Assembly (NCBI GenBank): GCA_958439205.1
Contig: OY288189.1
Location: 372,001 to 436,000 of the forward strand
Reading direction: 5' to 3'
Length of the DNA stretch: 64,000 bases
From: an uncultured Allorhizobium sp.
GTDB lineage: Bacteria > Pseudomonadota > Alphaproteobacteria > Rhizobiales > Rhizobiaceae
This document shows, in pieces, positions 53,512 through 62,038 of this stretch. Position 1 is the first letter of the stretch; every line of letters begins with the position of its first letter. A program made the translations under genes and the position numbers. Under the pieces are notes generated by a model, which worked only from the letters and a program-made list of their open reading frames with translations, was not told the DNA's origin and searched no databases.

Positions 53512-54707
53512 GACATACCTGGCGCTGGTTCGGCCCCATCGACAAAGTCAGTGTGAGAGATGCAGCCCAGGCGGGTGCCCAGGGCATCGTGTCTGCACTG
53601 CATCACATCGCAACCGGCGAGGTCTGGCCAGAAGACGAGATCGCAAAACGGCATGACGCGATCCGCGCCGGCGGCCTGTTTTGGGATGTGGTCGAGAGCA
53701 TTCCGGTGTCCGAGGACATCAAGACGCAGACCGGCGACTGGAAGCGCCACATCGCCAACTGGCAGGAAACGCTAAGACGCCTGTCGGCCTCGGGCATCCT
53801 AACGGTCTGCTATAACTTCATGCCGATCCTCGACTGGACGCGGACGGATTTGCGGTGGGAAACGGGTCACGGCGCCAAAGCCATGCGCTTTGACCTCGTC
53901 GATTTCGCAGCCTTCGACATCCATATCCTGAAACGACCAGAGGCTGCTGCAGACTATCCGGACTGGCTGACCGACGAGGCAGCACGGCGTTTCTTCGGCA
54001 TGGAGGATGCCAAGATCACGGCCCTCGGCAAGAACATAGGTGCCGGCCTTCCGGGCTCTGCCGATGGCTACTCGCTCGAGCAGTTGCTCGAAAAGCTCCG
54101 CTCCTATCAAGGCGTCAACCGCGAACGGCTGCAGCAAAACCTCGTCGATTTCCTCGGCGAAGTCGCGCCGGTCGCCCAGCAGGTCGGCATCAATATCTGC
54201 GCACACGGCGATGATCCACCTTGGTCACTACTCGGCCTGCCGCGCATATTGTCGACCGAGGCCGACTATGCGCACATGCTGGATGCCGTTAACATTCGCG
54301 CGAACGGCGTAACCCTCTGCACCGGATCACTCGGCGCGCGCCCTGACAATGATCTACCTTTTCTTACCAAGCGCTTTGCCGACCGCATCCATTTCGTCCA
54401 TCTCCGCAACGTGACCCGTGACACCGACACGGTCCCCTGTTCCTTCTTCGAGGACGAGCATCTGGAAGGCGGGACCGACATGGTGGCCGTCATCGCGGCG
54501 CTGCTTACAGAGGAGGCCAGACGGCGCAAGGAGGGGCGTGACGATCATCAAATTCCCATGCGTCCCGACCACGGGCAGGAAATCCTCGATGACCTGACGC
54601 GTGGCGCACAGCCAGGCTATCCAGCAATCGGAAGGCTCAAGGGTCTTGCAGAGCTTCGGGGGATCGAGCGCGCGCTGTCGCATGCCCAATACGGACTGGG
54701 AGGCTGA
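53508..54707 (+). CDS. uxuA: D-mannonate dehydratase
   Basis: A 399-residue UxuA. Diagnostic parts are MRHTWRWFGPIDKVS, FWDVVESIPVSEDIK, CYNFMPILDWTRTDL, GINICAHGDDPPWSLLGLPRI, HFVHLRNV and the C-terminal RPDHGQEIL. It converts D-mannonate to 2-keto-3-deoxy-D-gluconate. Coupled to the dehydrogenase gene by ATGA and followed 2 bp later by uxuB. Confidence 0.97.
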   Translation: MRHTWRWFGPIDKVSVRDAAQAGAQGIVSALHHIATGEVWPEDEIAKRHDAIRAGGLFWDVVESIPVSEDIKTQTGDWKRHIANWQETLRRLSASGILTVCYNFMPILDWTRTDLRWETGHGAKAMRFDLVDFAAFDIHILKRPEAAADYPDWLTDEAARRFFGMEDAKITALGKNIGAGLPGSADGYSLEQLLEKLRSYQGVNRERLQQNLVDFLGEVAPVAQQVGINICAHGDDPPWSLLGLPRILSTEADYAHMLDAVNIRANGVTLCTGSLGARPDNDLPFLTKRFADRIHFVHLRNVTRDTDTVPCSFFEDEHLEGGTDMVAVIAALLTEEARRRKEGRDDHQIPMRPDHGQEILDDLTRGAQPGYPAIGRLKGLAELRGIERALSHAQYGLGG

Positions 54708-54709
54708 CG

Positions 54710-56110
54710 TTGCAGAGGCTCTCCAGTACGACGGGTCTTCCGGATACGATTCGTCAACCGCAGTTTGACCGGACGAAACTGAAACCCGGCATCGTGCATA
54801 TCGGCATAGGCGCCTTCCACAGGGCGCATCAGGCTGTGTTTACGCAGCGTGCTCTGGAAGCCGAATTCGGACCCTGGGGCATCATTGCCGTGAACCTGCG
54901 TTCGCCCGGGCCCGTCGAAGCGCTCTCCAACCAGGATGGGCTATACTCCGTCACGACGCGGAGCGAGGCTGGGGATCAATCCGAGGTCATCGGCGCGACC
55001 GTCGACTGGATCTGTGCCGCGTCCGATCGTGCTCGTGTTCTTTCGGCCTTGGCCGATCCGGCGATCCGCATCGTGACGGTCACCGTGTCGGAAAAAGCCT
55101 ATGGTCTTGATCCGGCAACGGGCGGGTTGGACCACGCTCATCAAGCCGTTGCCGCGGACCTCAAGATGCCAGATGCGCCTGTCGGTGTGCTGGGCTTCCT
55201 TGTTGAGGGCCTTGCTCTGCGGCACGCGGCGGGGCTTTCCCCCTATACGGTTCTCTGTTGCGACAACCTCCCATCCAACGGCAAGGTCGTGCGTCGCCTG
55301 GTTCTGGAGATGGCCCGGCTGCGCGATCCCGCAATCGCCGATTGGATCGCCGACAAGGGTCGCTTTCCCTGCTCCATGGTCGACCGGATCGTGCCCGCCG
55401 CGACCGACACCACCCGGTTTCGTGCCGAGAGACTGCTCGGAGCCCGGGACGCACTGGCAATCGATACGGAGCCATTTTTGCAATGGGTCATCGAGGATGC
55501 CTTTGTCTCCGGTCGCCCCGCCTGGGAGGCCGGCGGCGCAATCTTCGCCGGCGATGTCGAGCCCTATGAGAAGATGAAGCTGCGATTGCTCAACGGCACG
55601 CATACGCTGCTCGCCCATCTCGGGATCCTTGGAGACCTTGACTATATTCGCGACGTGATGGCCGTACCGCATCTGGCGGCAAAGGCACGCCTGCATATGG
55701 AAGAGGTTGTCTCGACGCTCGATCCGGTGCCCGGCATCGACCTTCCCGCCTATATCGACGATCTGCTGGCGCGCTTTTCCAACCCGACCATCGACCATCG
55801 CAACCTCCAGATCGCGCTCGATACCACGCAAAAATTGCCGCAGCGGCTTTTGGCGCCCACCGTCGACATGCTGGCGAAGGGTCAGACAGCGGCCGCGACG
55901 GCCTATGCAGTGGGGGTCTGGATGGCATCGGTGAAGAAGCGAGGCGATTGCGGCGATCCCCGTCGCAGCGAGGTTCTTGCGGCGGCGGCAAGCATGGACG
56001 CCACCGACCCGTCCGCATCCTTTTTTGCAATCCCCGGTCTTTTCCCGCCAGAACTGATCGCTGCACGCGATTGGCGCGACAGGATAAACGCAGCGATCCT
56101 GTCGTTCTAG
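54710..56110 (+). CDS. uxuB: Fructuronate reductase (mannitol dehydrogenase family)
   Basis: A 466-residue long-chain mannitol/fructuronate dehydrogenase. It begins with VHIGIGAFHRAHQAVF, carries SEKAYGL and CDNLPSNGKVVRRLVLEMA, and has the catalytic lysine region KMKLRLLNGTHTLLA. UxuB reduces D-fructuronate to D-mannonate with NADH, feeding UxuA. The start is a TTG at 54710: GGGAGG lies six bases ahead and no ATG or better codon is nearby in frame. The gene ends the rightward operon. Confidence 0.93.
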   Translation: MQRLSSTTGLPDTIRQPQFDRTKLKPGIVHIGIGAFHRAHQAVFTQRALEAEFGPWGIIAVNLRSPGPVEALSNQDGLYSVTTRSEAGDQSEVIGATVDWICAASDRARVLSALADPAIRIVTVTVSEKAYGLDPATGGLDHAHQAVAADLKMPDAPVGVLGFLVEGLALRHAAGLSPYTVLCCDNLPSNGKVVRRLVLEMARLRDPAIADWIADKGRFPCSMVDRIVPAATDTTRFRAERLLGARDALAIDTEPFLQWVIEDAFVSGRPAWEAGGAIFAGDVEPYEKMKLRLLNGTHTLLAHLGILGDLDYIRDVMAVPHLAAKARLHMEEVVSTLDPVPGIDLPAYIDDLLARFSNPTIDHRNLQIALDTTQKLPQRLLAPTVDMLAKGQTAAATAYAVGVWMASVKKRGDCGDPRRSEVLAAAASMDATDPSASFFAIPGLFPPELIAARDWRDRINAAILSF

Positions 56111-56196
56111 GTTATGCGGCGAGGGTATGGAGCAGCGGGAGACATCGACTAGCAGCCAGAGGTAAGCGAGGCCGACCCGCGTAGCAGACGTTCGGA

Positions 56197-56838
56197 CTAG
56201 GTCGAGCGCAAAGCGTCGACCTGCGCGGAGGTCAACGGCCTCAGGCGCTCGCCCCGCAGCATCAGGAAGAGCTTGGCGGTCTCTTCCAGTTCTTCCATCG
56301 CATACTGTGCTTCTTTCAGCGTCTTGCCCGCAACGACGGGGCCGTGGTTGGCCAGAAGGACCGCATGGCTGTGCTCGGCCCTTTCGCGCACGGCTTCGGC
56401 GAGCGCTGCGTCCCCGGGCGGAAAGTAAGGGGCCATCGGCAAACGCCCGACCCTCATCACGTAATAGGCCGTCAGCGGTGGGAGAACGTCATTTGGATCA
56501 AGGCCGTCGAGAATGCTGACGGCGACCGCATGGGTGGAATGCAAATGCACGACGGCGCCTGAGCTTTCGCGCGCGCAATACATGCACTGGTGCAGGAAGG
56601 CCTCCTTGGTCGGCTTATCGCCGCTGACATGCACGCCCTCGGCGGTGAATTTCGACAGTCGGCCCGGATCGAGTGACCCCATCGAGGCATTGGTTGGCGT
56701 CATCAGCATCTCGCCGTTCGAGAGCCGCGCGCTGATATTGCCGGTCGAGCCGAAGGTGAAGCAGCGATCGAAAAGGGATTTGCCGACCTCGGCGATCTCG
56801 TCGCGCAGGCGGGTTTCCTCGGAAAGAATTGACGTCAT
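56197..56838 (-). CDS. otnC: 3-oxo-tetronate 4-phosphate decarboxylase (class II aldolase family)
   Basis: A 213-residue class II aldolase-type enzyme. The zinc-site pattern is seen as FGSTGNISARL, VVHLHSTHAVAVS and LLANHGPVVAG. Members of the OtnC group decarboxylate 3-oxo-tetronate 4-phosphate to dihydroxyacetone phosphate. Its ATG overlaps the OtnK stop by four bases, and OtnK-OtnC pairs are the standard arrangement, which makes this assignment better than fuculose-phosphate aldolase. Confidence 0.9.
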   Translation of the reverse strand: MTSILSEETRLRDEIAEVGKSLFDRCFTFGSTGNISARLSNGEMLMTPTNASMGSLDPGRLSKFTAEGVHVSGDKPTKEAFLHQCMYCARESSGAVVHLHSTHAVAVSILDGLDPNDVLPPLTAYYVMRVGRLPMAPYFPPGDAALAEAVRERAEHSHAVLLANHGPVVAGKTLKEAQYAMEELEETAKLFLMLRGERLRPLTSAQVDALRST

Positions 56839-58100
56839 GGCAGGAGGTCCCAGGCCTTGAGGAAGAAATCGGGCGCGCCGAAATTACCGGACTTGAGGGC
56901 CAGCGCCATCGGCTCCGTCTGCCCGAGCGTGAGCGTCCAGGGTACCCCCGGATCGATCTCCGGACCGATGAAGAGCGCGTCGGGTGCCAGCGCACCGACC
57001 ACCGCACCCGAGGTCTCGCCACCGGCGACAACCAGGCGACGGACGCCAGCGGCCTTGAGGCCAAGCGCGGTCTCGGCGAGGAAATGCTCGATCAGCGATC
57101 CGGCCCTCTCGCGACCGAGGGCAGCCTGGGCAGCTTTTACCTCTTCCGGTTCGGCACTCGAATAGATCAGTGGTGCCCGCTCCGACTGGGCCAGCGCCCA
57201 GGAAAGGGCCTCCTCGACCCGGAAGCGACCTTCTGCAATCGCCATAGGGTCGAGCTTGAGGGCGGGCACACCCGCATCGATCGCGGTCTTGATTTGCCCT
57301 CGGGTCGCTTCCGAACAGGACCCGGCAAGGATCATCGACCGGCCATAAGGGGCGGAAAAGGCGAGTGCGTCGCCAGTAGCACGCAAGCGCCCGGCGCGGC
57401 GGAAATTCTCGGGCAGGCCCAGCGCGATGCCGGAGCCACCGGTAATCAGTGTCAATCCGGCAGCGGCCTCACCGATTACCCGGAGATCGGCATCGGTCAG
57501 TGCATCGACGACCAGCGCTTGCTCGCCCTTGCCACGCGCTGCTTCGAAGGCTTGCGCGACGGCTGAAGCTCCCTGCCCGACTATCTCACGAGTCACCAGC
57601 CCCACCTTCAGCTGCGACTGGCCGGCCATCAGGCGGACCAGCGAGCTATCGGTCATCGGCGTCAGCGGATGGTTGCGCATCGGGCTATCGGACAGCAGCT
57701 GGTCGCCGACGAAGAGATGGCTCTTGTAGATGGTGCGACCATTGGCCGGAAACGCCGGGCAGACGATCGTCAGATCCGTGCCCAGCGCCTGCATCAGGGC
57801 TTCGGTGACGGGGCCGATATTGCCGGCGGGACTGGAATCGAAGGTCGAGCAATATTTGAACAGGAATTGTTTCGCACCCGCCGCTTGCAGGAAGGAGAGG
57901 GCCTCGAGTGACATTGCGACCGCTTCAGCTGCAGGATTGGTGCGCGACTTCAGCGCAACCACCACCGCATCGACCTCCGAGAGATCAAGGCCGGCCTTGG
58001 GAACACCGATCGTCTGGATAGTCCGCATGCCCTCCCGCGACAGCATCAGCGCAAGGTCGGTGGCTCCGGTGAGGTCGTCGGCAATCGCGCCCAAAAGCAT
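56835..58100 (-). CDS. otnK: 3-oxo-tetronate kinase
   Basis: A 421-residue DUF1537 kinase that aligns well with E. coli OtnK (YgbK): MLLGAIADDLTGATD, FKYCSTFDSSPAGNIGPVTEAL, CPAFPANGRTIY, DALTDADL, LITGGSGIALGL, VVAGGETSGAVVGAL and EIDPGVPWTL. It phosphorylates 3-oxo-tetronate at C4 using ATP. GGAG six bases ahead supports the ATG at 58100. Close paralogues act on 3-oxo-isoapionate in apiose breakdown, so this is the main alternative. No dehydrogenase or isomerase of the pathway is in the window; it may lie beyond the right edge. Confidence 0.92.
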   Translation of the reverse strand: MLLGAIADDLTGATDLALMLSREGMRTIQTIGVPKAGLDLSEVDAVVVALKSRTNPAAEAVAMSLEALSFLQAAGAKQFLFKYCSTFDSSPAGNIGPVTEALMQALGTDLTIVCPAFPANGRTIYKSHLFVGDQLLSDSPMRNHPLTPMTDSSLVRLMAGQSQLKVGLVTREIVGQGASAVAQAFEAARGKGEQALVVDALTDADLRVIGEAAAGLTLITGGSGIALGLPENFRRAGRLRATGDALAFSAPYGRSMILAGSCSEATRGQIKTAIDAGVPALKLDPMAIAEGRFRVEEALSWALAQSERAPLIYSSAEPEEVKAAQAALGRERAGSLIEHFLAETALGLKAAGVRRLVVAGGETSGAVVGALAPDALFIGPEIDPGVPWTLTLGQTEPMALALKSGNFGAPDFFLKAWDLLP

Positions 58101-58127
58101 GGCAGTCTCCGGTGAAGTGGCGCGCGG

Positions 58128-59129
58128 TCAGGCCGTTGCGCCGTCGATGATGGCAAATCCCGTGTCGATGATCTGCGCTTCGCCCGGCCGTTCGGCCTGA
58201 GCGAGAAGCGCCTCAACCGCCGTCTTGCCGATGTTGAAGCGGTTTGAGCGGACCGTCGACAGGGGCTTTGGCAGCGCCTGGCCTATCTCCAGCCCGTTGA
58301 AGCCGAAGAGAGCGAGCCGCTCCGGCACCGGGATCCCGGCACCGAGACAATGCATGAAGCCACCGACCGCCATGTCGTCGTTGGAGAACACGACGGCATC
58401 GGCCACAGCGCCATCGGCCAGCAGGCCGGCCAGCGTGTCGCGGCCGGCAATCGTTGAGCTCGGACCGTCATGGCGCTTCTCGACGGAGAGCGACAGGCCG
58501 GCTTCAGCCAGCGCTTCGCAGAGGCCGTCATAGCGAGCCCGAGCACGACGGTCGGCTGTCCAATCGTGGCCGACATAACCGATGCGGCTATAGCCGCGCC
58601 GCACCAAATGCTCGGCTGTCGCGCGACCGGCCCGGCGATGAGACAGGCCAACCGCGAGATCGATCGGCGTATCGTCGATGTCCATAAGTTCGGCAATGCG
58701 AATGCGGCTGTTTTCCAGCATGCGGCGCGCAGCGTCCGTGTGTTCGAAGCCGGTGGTGATCAGGGCTGTCGGCTGCCAGGCGAGCAGCGAGGAGACGAGC
58801 TGCTGTTCCTTGCCGAGATCATAATCGGTGACGCCGATCATCGGCTGATAAGGCGTGTCGGCGAGACCGGCATGGATGCCGCGCAGCACCTCAGGAAAAA
58901 CGATGTTGGAGAGCGAGGGCAGGATCACGCCAATGATCAGCGAGGCCGAGGAGGCGAGAGAGCCGGCGGCCCGATTGGGCACATAGCCGAGCGTATCGAT
59001 GGCATCAAGAACGCGCTTGCGGGTTTCCTCCGCAATCGAGCCCTTGTTGCGGATGACCCGTGACACAGTGTTCTCACTGACATTCGCCAGGCGAGCCACA
59101 TGAGTGAGCGTCGGCGTCTCCGGCTGCAT
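58128..59129 (-). CDS. LacI-family transcriptional regulator
   Basis: A 333-residue LacI/GalR regulator. The N-terminal helix-turn-helix reads LTHVARLANVSENTVSRVIRNKGSIAEETRKRV, then the hinge LGYVPNRAAGSLAS and a sugar-binding core related to RbsB. GGAGGAG precedes the start at 59129. It is divergent from the ABC operon across a region with two copies of a 17-bp palindromic site, its likely operators. Effector probably the sugar or a phosphorylated intermediate. Confidence 0.95.
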   Translation of the reverse strand: MQPETPTLTHVARLANVSENTVSRVIRNKGSIAEETRKRVLDAIDTLGYVPNRAAGSLASSASLIIGVILPSLSNIVFPEVLRGIHAGLADTPYQPMIGVTDYDLGKEQQLVSSLLAWQPTALITTGFEHTDAARRMLENSRIRIAELMDIDDTPIDLAVGLSHRRAGRATAEHLVRRGYSRIGYVGHDWTADRRARARYDGLCEALAEAGLSLSVEKRHDGPSSTIAGRDTLAGLLADGAVADAVVFSNDDMAVGGFMHCLGAGIPVPERLALFGFNGLEIGQALPKPLSTVRSNRFNIGKTAVEALLAQAERPGEAQIIDTGFAIIDGATA

Positions 59130-59215
59130 TCGTTTCGTCTCCTCCCCTGCCGCATTGCCCGATTGGCCAAGACGGCGACACGCGATCTGCTCTTCAGGAC
59201 CGTGCCATAAACTTT

Positions 59216-59232
59216 ATCTCAGCGCTAACATA
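59216..59232. promoter_or_regulatory. LacI-type operator, copy A
   Basis: ATCTCAGCGCTAACATA is the exact reverse complement of the copy at 59271-59287. The AGCGCT core is palindromic, as in many LacI-family sites. Confidence 0.75.
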
Positions 59233-59270
59233 TTTCGCTTGATCGTGGCTAGAGGATGTGCTTAAAAAAT

Positions 59271-59287
59271 TATGTTAGCGCTGAGAT
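59271..59287. promoter_or_regulatory. LacI-type operator, copy B, with an overlapping third core
   Basis: TATGTTAGCGCTGAGAT, in inverted orientation to copy A. A further TTAGCGCT follows at 59287-59294, 12 bp between core centres. The ABC binding-protein gene starts 41 bp after copy B, so binding here would block its transcript. Confidence 0.75.
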
Positions 59288-59327
59288 TAGCGCTTTCTGG
59301 GAGATTACACTTCGGGAGGAGTTCACC

Positions 59328-60446
59328 GTGAGAACCTTTAACAAGGCCGCGCTTGCCGCGTCGGCCGCGATGCTCTGCGTCTTCAGTTTCACTTCGGCGG
59401 TCCGTGCCGAAGATACCCACCGTCCGGAGTGCTTCTCTGCAGCACCGGACAATGCCAAGGTCATCAAGTACGAGAAGCGGGACGGCCCCTACAAGGTTGC
59501 CTTCGTCAACGGCTTCGCCGGCAATGACTGGCGCGTAACCGCTATCCAGGGCGCCAAGGCCTGGGCAGCCCGCGAAGAAAACAAGGCGAAGCTGTCCGAA
59601 TTCACCGTCGTCTCGGTTGGCAATGACAGTGCCGCCCAGATCGCTGCGATCGATAACTTCATCGCCGCCGGCTACGACGCGATCACCTTCATCGCCGTCA
59701 ACCCGACTGCCTTCTCCTCCGTTATCAAGCGCGCCGAACAGGCCGGCACCGTGCTCGTGCCCTTCGACAACGTGCTCGACACCGATGCCATCGTCCAGGT
59801 GAACGAAAACCAGTTCGAGCTCGGCGCGATGAAGGCGGAAGCCGTCGTGCGTGAAATCGAGAAGGCCAAGGGCAAGGTCGAGGGCAGCGTTCTCGAAGTC
59901 TCCGGTCTGCCCGGCAATGCGACCGACCGCGACAACCATCTCGGCATGCGCTCCGTGCTCGACAAGCATCCGGGCCTCAAGGTCGTCCAGGTGGTTGGCA
60001 ACTGGGATGCCGGCACCGTCCAGAAGGTCACCGCCGACGCGATTGCCACCAATGGCAACTTCGACGGCGTGATGGTCCAGGAAGGCACGATCGGCGCATT
60101 GAATGCGATGAAGAATGCCGGTCACCCGGTCGTTCCGATCGGTGGCGATGCCGGCAACGGCGCCCGCAAGCTGATCTCCGAAGGCAAGTATCCGGGCCTC
60201 ACCGCAGCCCAAGCGCCTGTCATGTCGGCCGTCGCACTCGAAGCCGCAGTTTCGCTGCTTGAAGGCAATACGCTGCCGCAGAAGGTGTTCCTGCCGATCC
60301 CGAACAAGGACAATGCAGAGCTGAAGGAAGGCACCGACTACTTCCCGAACCTGCCGGACACATTCTACACGACGACGGGCTATCCGAACTGCTTCCCGGT
60401 CTTCACCCCGGAAGAGCTGCTCGGCCAGACCCCCGACAATACCTAA
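59328..60446 (+). CDS. Sugar-type (RbsB-like) ABC transporter substrate-binding protein
   Basis: A 372-residue periplasmic protein with a Sec signal peptide cut near AVRAED. The body has YKVAFVNGFAGNDWRV, the NFIAAGYDAITFIAVN repeat, ALNAMKNAGHPVVPIGGDAG and a proline-rich C-terminus, typical of sugar-binding proteins of the ribose group. The start is a GTG at 59328, because GGGAGG at 59314-59319 lies eight bases ahead and the signal peptide begins there; an upstream ATG at 59256 falls within the operators. Sugar not known. Confidence 0.92.
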   Translation: MRTFNKAALAASAAMLCVFSFTSAVRAEDTHRPECFSAAPDNAKVIKYEKRDGPYKVAFVNGFAGNDWRVTAIQGAKAWAAREENKAKLSEFTVVSVGNDSAAQIAAIDNFIAAGYDAITFIAVNPTAFSSVIKRAEQAGTVLVPFDNVLDTDAIVQVNENQFELGAMKAEAVVREIEKAKGKVEGSVLEVSGLPGNATDRDNHLGMRSVLDKHPGLKVVQVVGNWDAGTVQKVTADAIATNGNFDGVMVQEGTIGALNAMKNAGHPVVPIGGDAGNGARKLISEGKYPGLTAAQAPVMSAVALEAAVSLLEGNTLPQKVFLPIPNKDNAELKEGTDYFPNLPDTFYTTTGYPNCFPVFTPEELLGQTPDNT

Positions 60447-60458
60447 TCCTCCCGGCTG

Positions 60459-60493
60459 GGCGGCGGTGCCTGACCTCTGAAGGTGCCGCCGTC
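60459..60493 (+). terminator. Intercistronic hairpin after the binding-protein gene
   Basis: A 12-bp imperfect stem (GGCGGCGGTGCC against GGTGCCGCCGTC, with wobble pairs) around an 11-base loop, without a T-run. Probably an end-stabiliser or leaky terminator. Confidence 0.5.
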
Positions 60494-60517
60494 CGACCGA
60501 TACCAGGACATGCCAGA

Positions 60518-62038
60518 ATGACGACAGCTCCGCTCATCGAGCTATCGGGGATTTCGAAGTCCTATGGGCCGATCCAGGCCCTGAAGACGATCGACTTTTC
60601 CGCCCGACCGGGCTCCGTGCACGCCATCCTCGGCGAAAACGGCGCCGGCAAGTCGACCCTGATGAAACTGCTTTCCGGAGCCATCCAGCCAACGACCGGC
60701 GAGATCCGCCTCGAAGGCAGGCCCATCCGGTTTTCCGGAACGCGCCAGGCCTCGGCCGCCGGTATCGTTTGCATGTTCCAGGAACTGTCGCTCCTGCCGA
60801 CCCTCTCCGTTGGCGACAACATCACGCTTGCCCGCCCGCAAACACGTTTCGGCTTCATGCTTGCCAAAGCCTATGAAGAAGCCCGTGCAGCCCTCGACCT
60901 GATCGGTGCCGAGAGCATTTCCCTCGACACGCCCGTCGAGGAACTCTCTCTCGCAGACCGGCAACGGGTGGAAATCGCCAAGGCGCTTTATCAGAAACCA
61001 CGCCTTCTCATCCTCGATGAGGCAACGTCCGCGCTCGGCGCCTCCGCCGTCGAGAAAGTGTTCACCGTCATCCGGAAATTGCGCGACGAAGGTTGCTGCA
61101 TCCTCTTCATTTCCCATCGCTTTCACGAGGTCGAGGCGCTCGCCGATACGATCTCGGTTTTCCGCGCCGGACAGCATGTCCGCACCTTCCCGGCGGGCAC
61201 CATCGACAACCAAAGCATTGTGTCGCTGATGATCGGCGAGACGATGGATCGCCTCTTCCCGCCACCGCGCCCGGCCGTGCCCGCAAATGTAGCGCCGCTT
61301 CTTTCCATCAAGGACTTGTCCTTCGCCGGTGAACTCTTCGACGTTGGATTCACCGTGCGCCCTGGTGAGATCTATGGTCTCGGCGGTCTGGAGGGCCAGG
61401 GCCAGCAGCGTGTTCTCGAAGCGATCTTCGGAACACTCTCGGGCGTCAGCGGGTCGATCGAGCTTTCCGACAAGGCCTATGAGCGCCGCTCGCCGCATCG
61501 GTCGAAGTCACCGGAGATCGGTATCGCGCTGGTTCCCGAAGACCGCAAGACCGAGGGCATGATCCAGCCGCTGTCGATATCAGACAATATGCGGCTTGCA
61601 GGCATCGGGCTTCACGGGAACAGCGAAGTGCTCGACGCCCGCTGCCTCGCCCTTCTCGAACGACTCGAATTGACCTATGGCCAGCTCTCCGATCCCGTCA
61701 TGTCACTGTCGGGCGGCAACCAGCAAAAGGTGCTGCTTGCCAAATGGCTAGCACTTGGACCACGCTGCCTGCTGCTGCTCGATCCCACCCGCGGTATCGA
61801 CGTGAAGACCAAGGCGCAGATCTACCGCCTGCTCACCGACCTTGCCGGACAGGGCATCGCGATTGTCATGCAGTCGACGGATTACGAAGAGCTTGTGCAT
61901 CTCTGCGACCGGGTCGCGGTCTTCTATCGTGGCCGCATCGCGCGAGAACTCAGCGGAGACACACTGACGCCTGAAAACCTGATTTCAGCCGCCATGGGCC
62001 TCAGCACTGCCCCATTAGCGCCGGAGACCGTGCAATGA
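60518..62038 (+). CDS. Sugar-type ABC transporter ATPase (two nucleotide-binding domains)
   Basis: A 506-residue RbsA/MglA-type ATPase. Domain one has GENGAGKSTLMK, LSLADRQRVEIAKAL and ILDEATSALG. Domain two has the degenerate Walker A GLEGQGQQRVL, an intact LSGGNQQKVLLAKWL and LLLLDPTRGID, in which the usual Walker-B glutamate (DEPT) is absent. The absence also occurs in some other members of this group and concerns the second domain only. The permease starts within its last codons. Confidence 0.93.
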   Translation: MTTAPLIELSGISKSYGPIQALKTIDFSARPGSVHAILGENGAGKSTLMKLLSGAIQPTTGEIRLEGRPIRFSGTRQASAAGIVCMFQELSLLPTLSVGDNITLARPQTRFGFMLAKAYEEARAALDLIGAESISLDTPVEELSLADRQRVEIAKALYQKPRLLILDEATSALGASAVEKVFTVIRKLRDEGCCILFISHRFHEVEALADTISVFRAGQHVRTFPAGTIDNQSIVSLMIGETMDRLFPPPRPAVPANVAPLLSIKDLSFAGELFDVGFTVRPGEIYGLGGLEGQGQQRVLEAIFGTLSGVSGSIELSDKAYERRSPHRSKSPEIGIALVPEDRKTEGMIQPLSISDNMRLAGIGLHGNSEVLDARCLALLERLELTYGQLSDPVMSLSGGNQQKVLLAKWLALGPRCLLLLDPTRGIDVKTKAQIYRLLTDLAGQGIAIVMQSTDYEELVHLCDRVAVFYRGRIARELSGDTLTPENLISAAMGLSTAPLAPETVQ

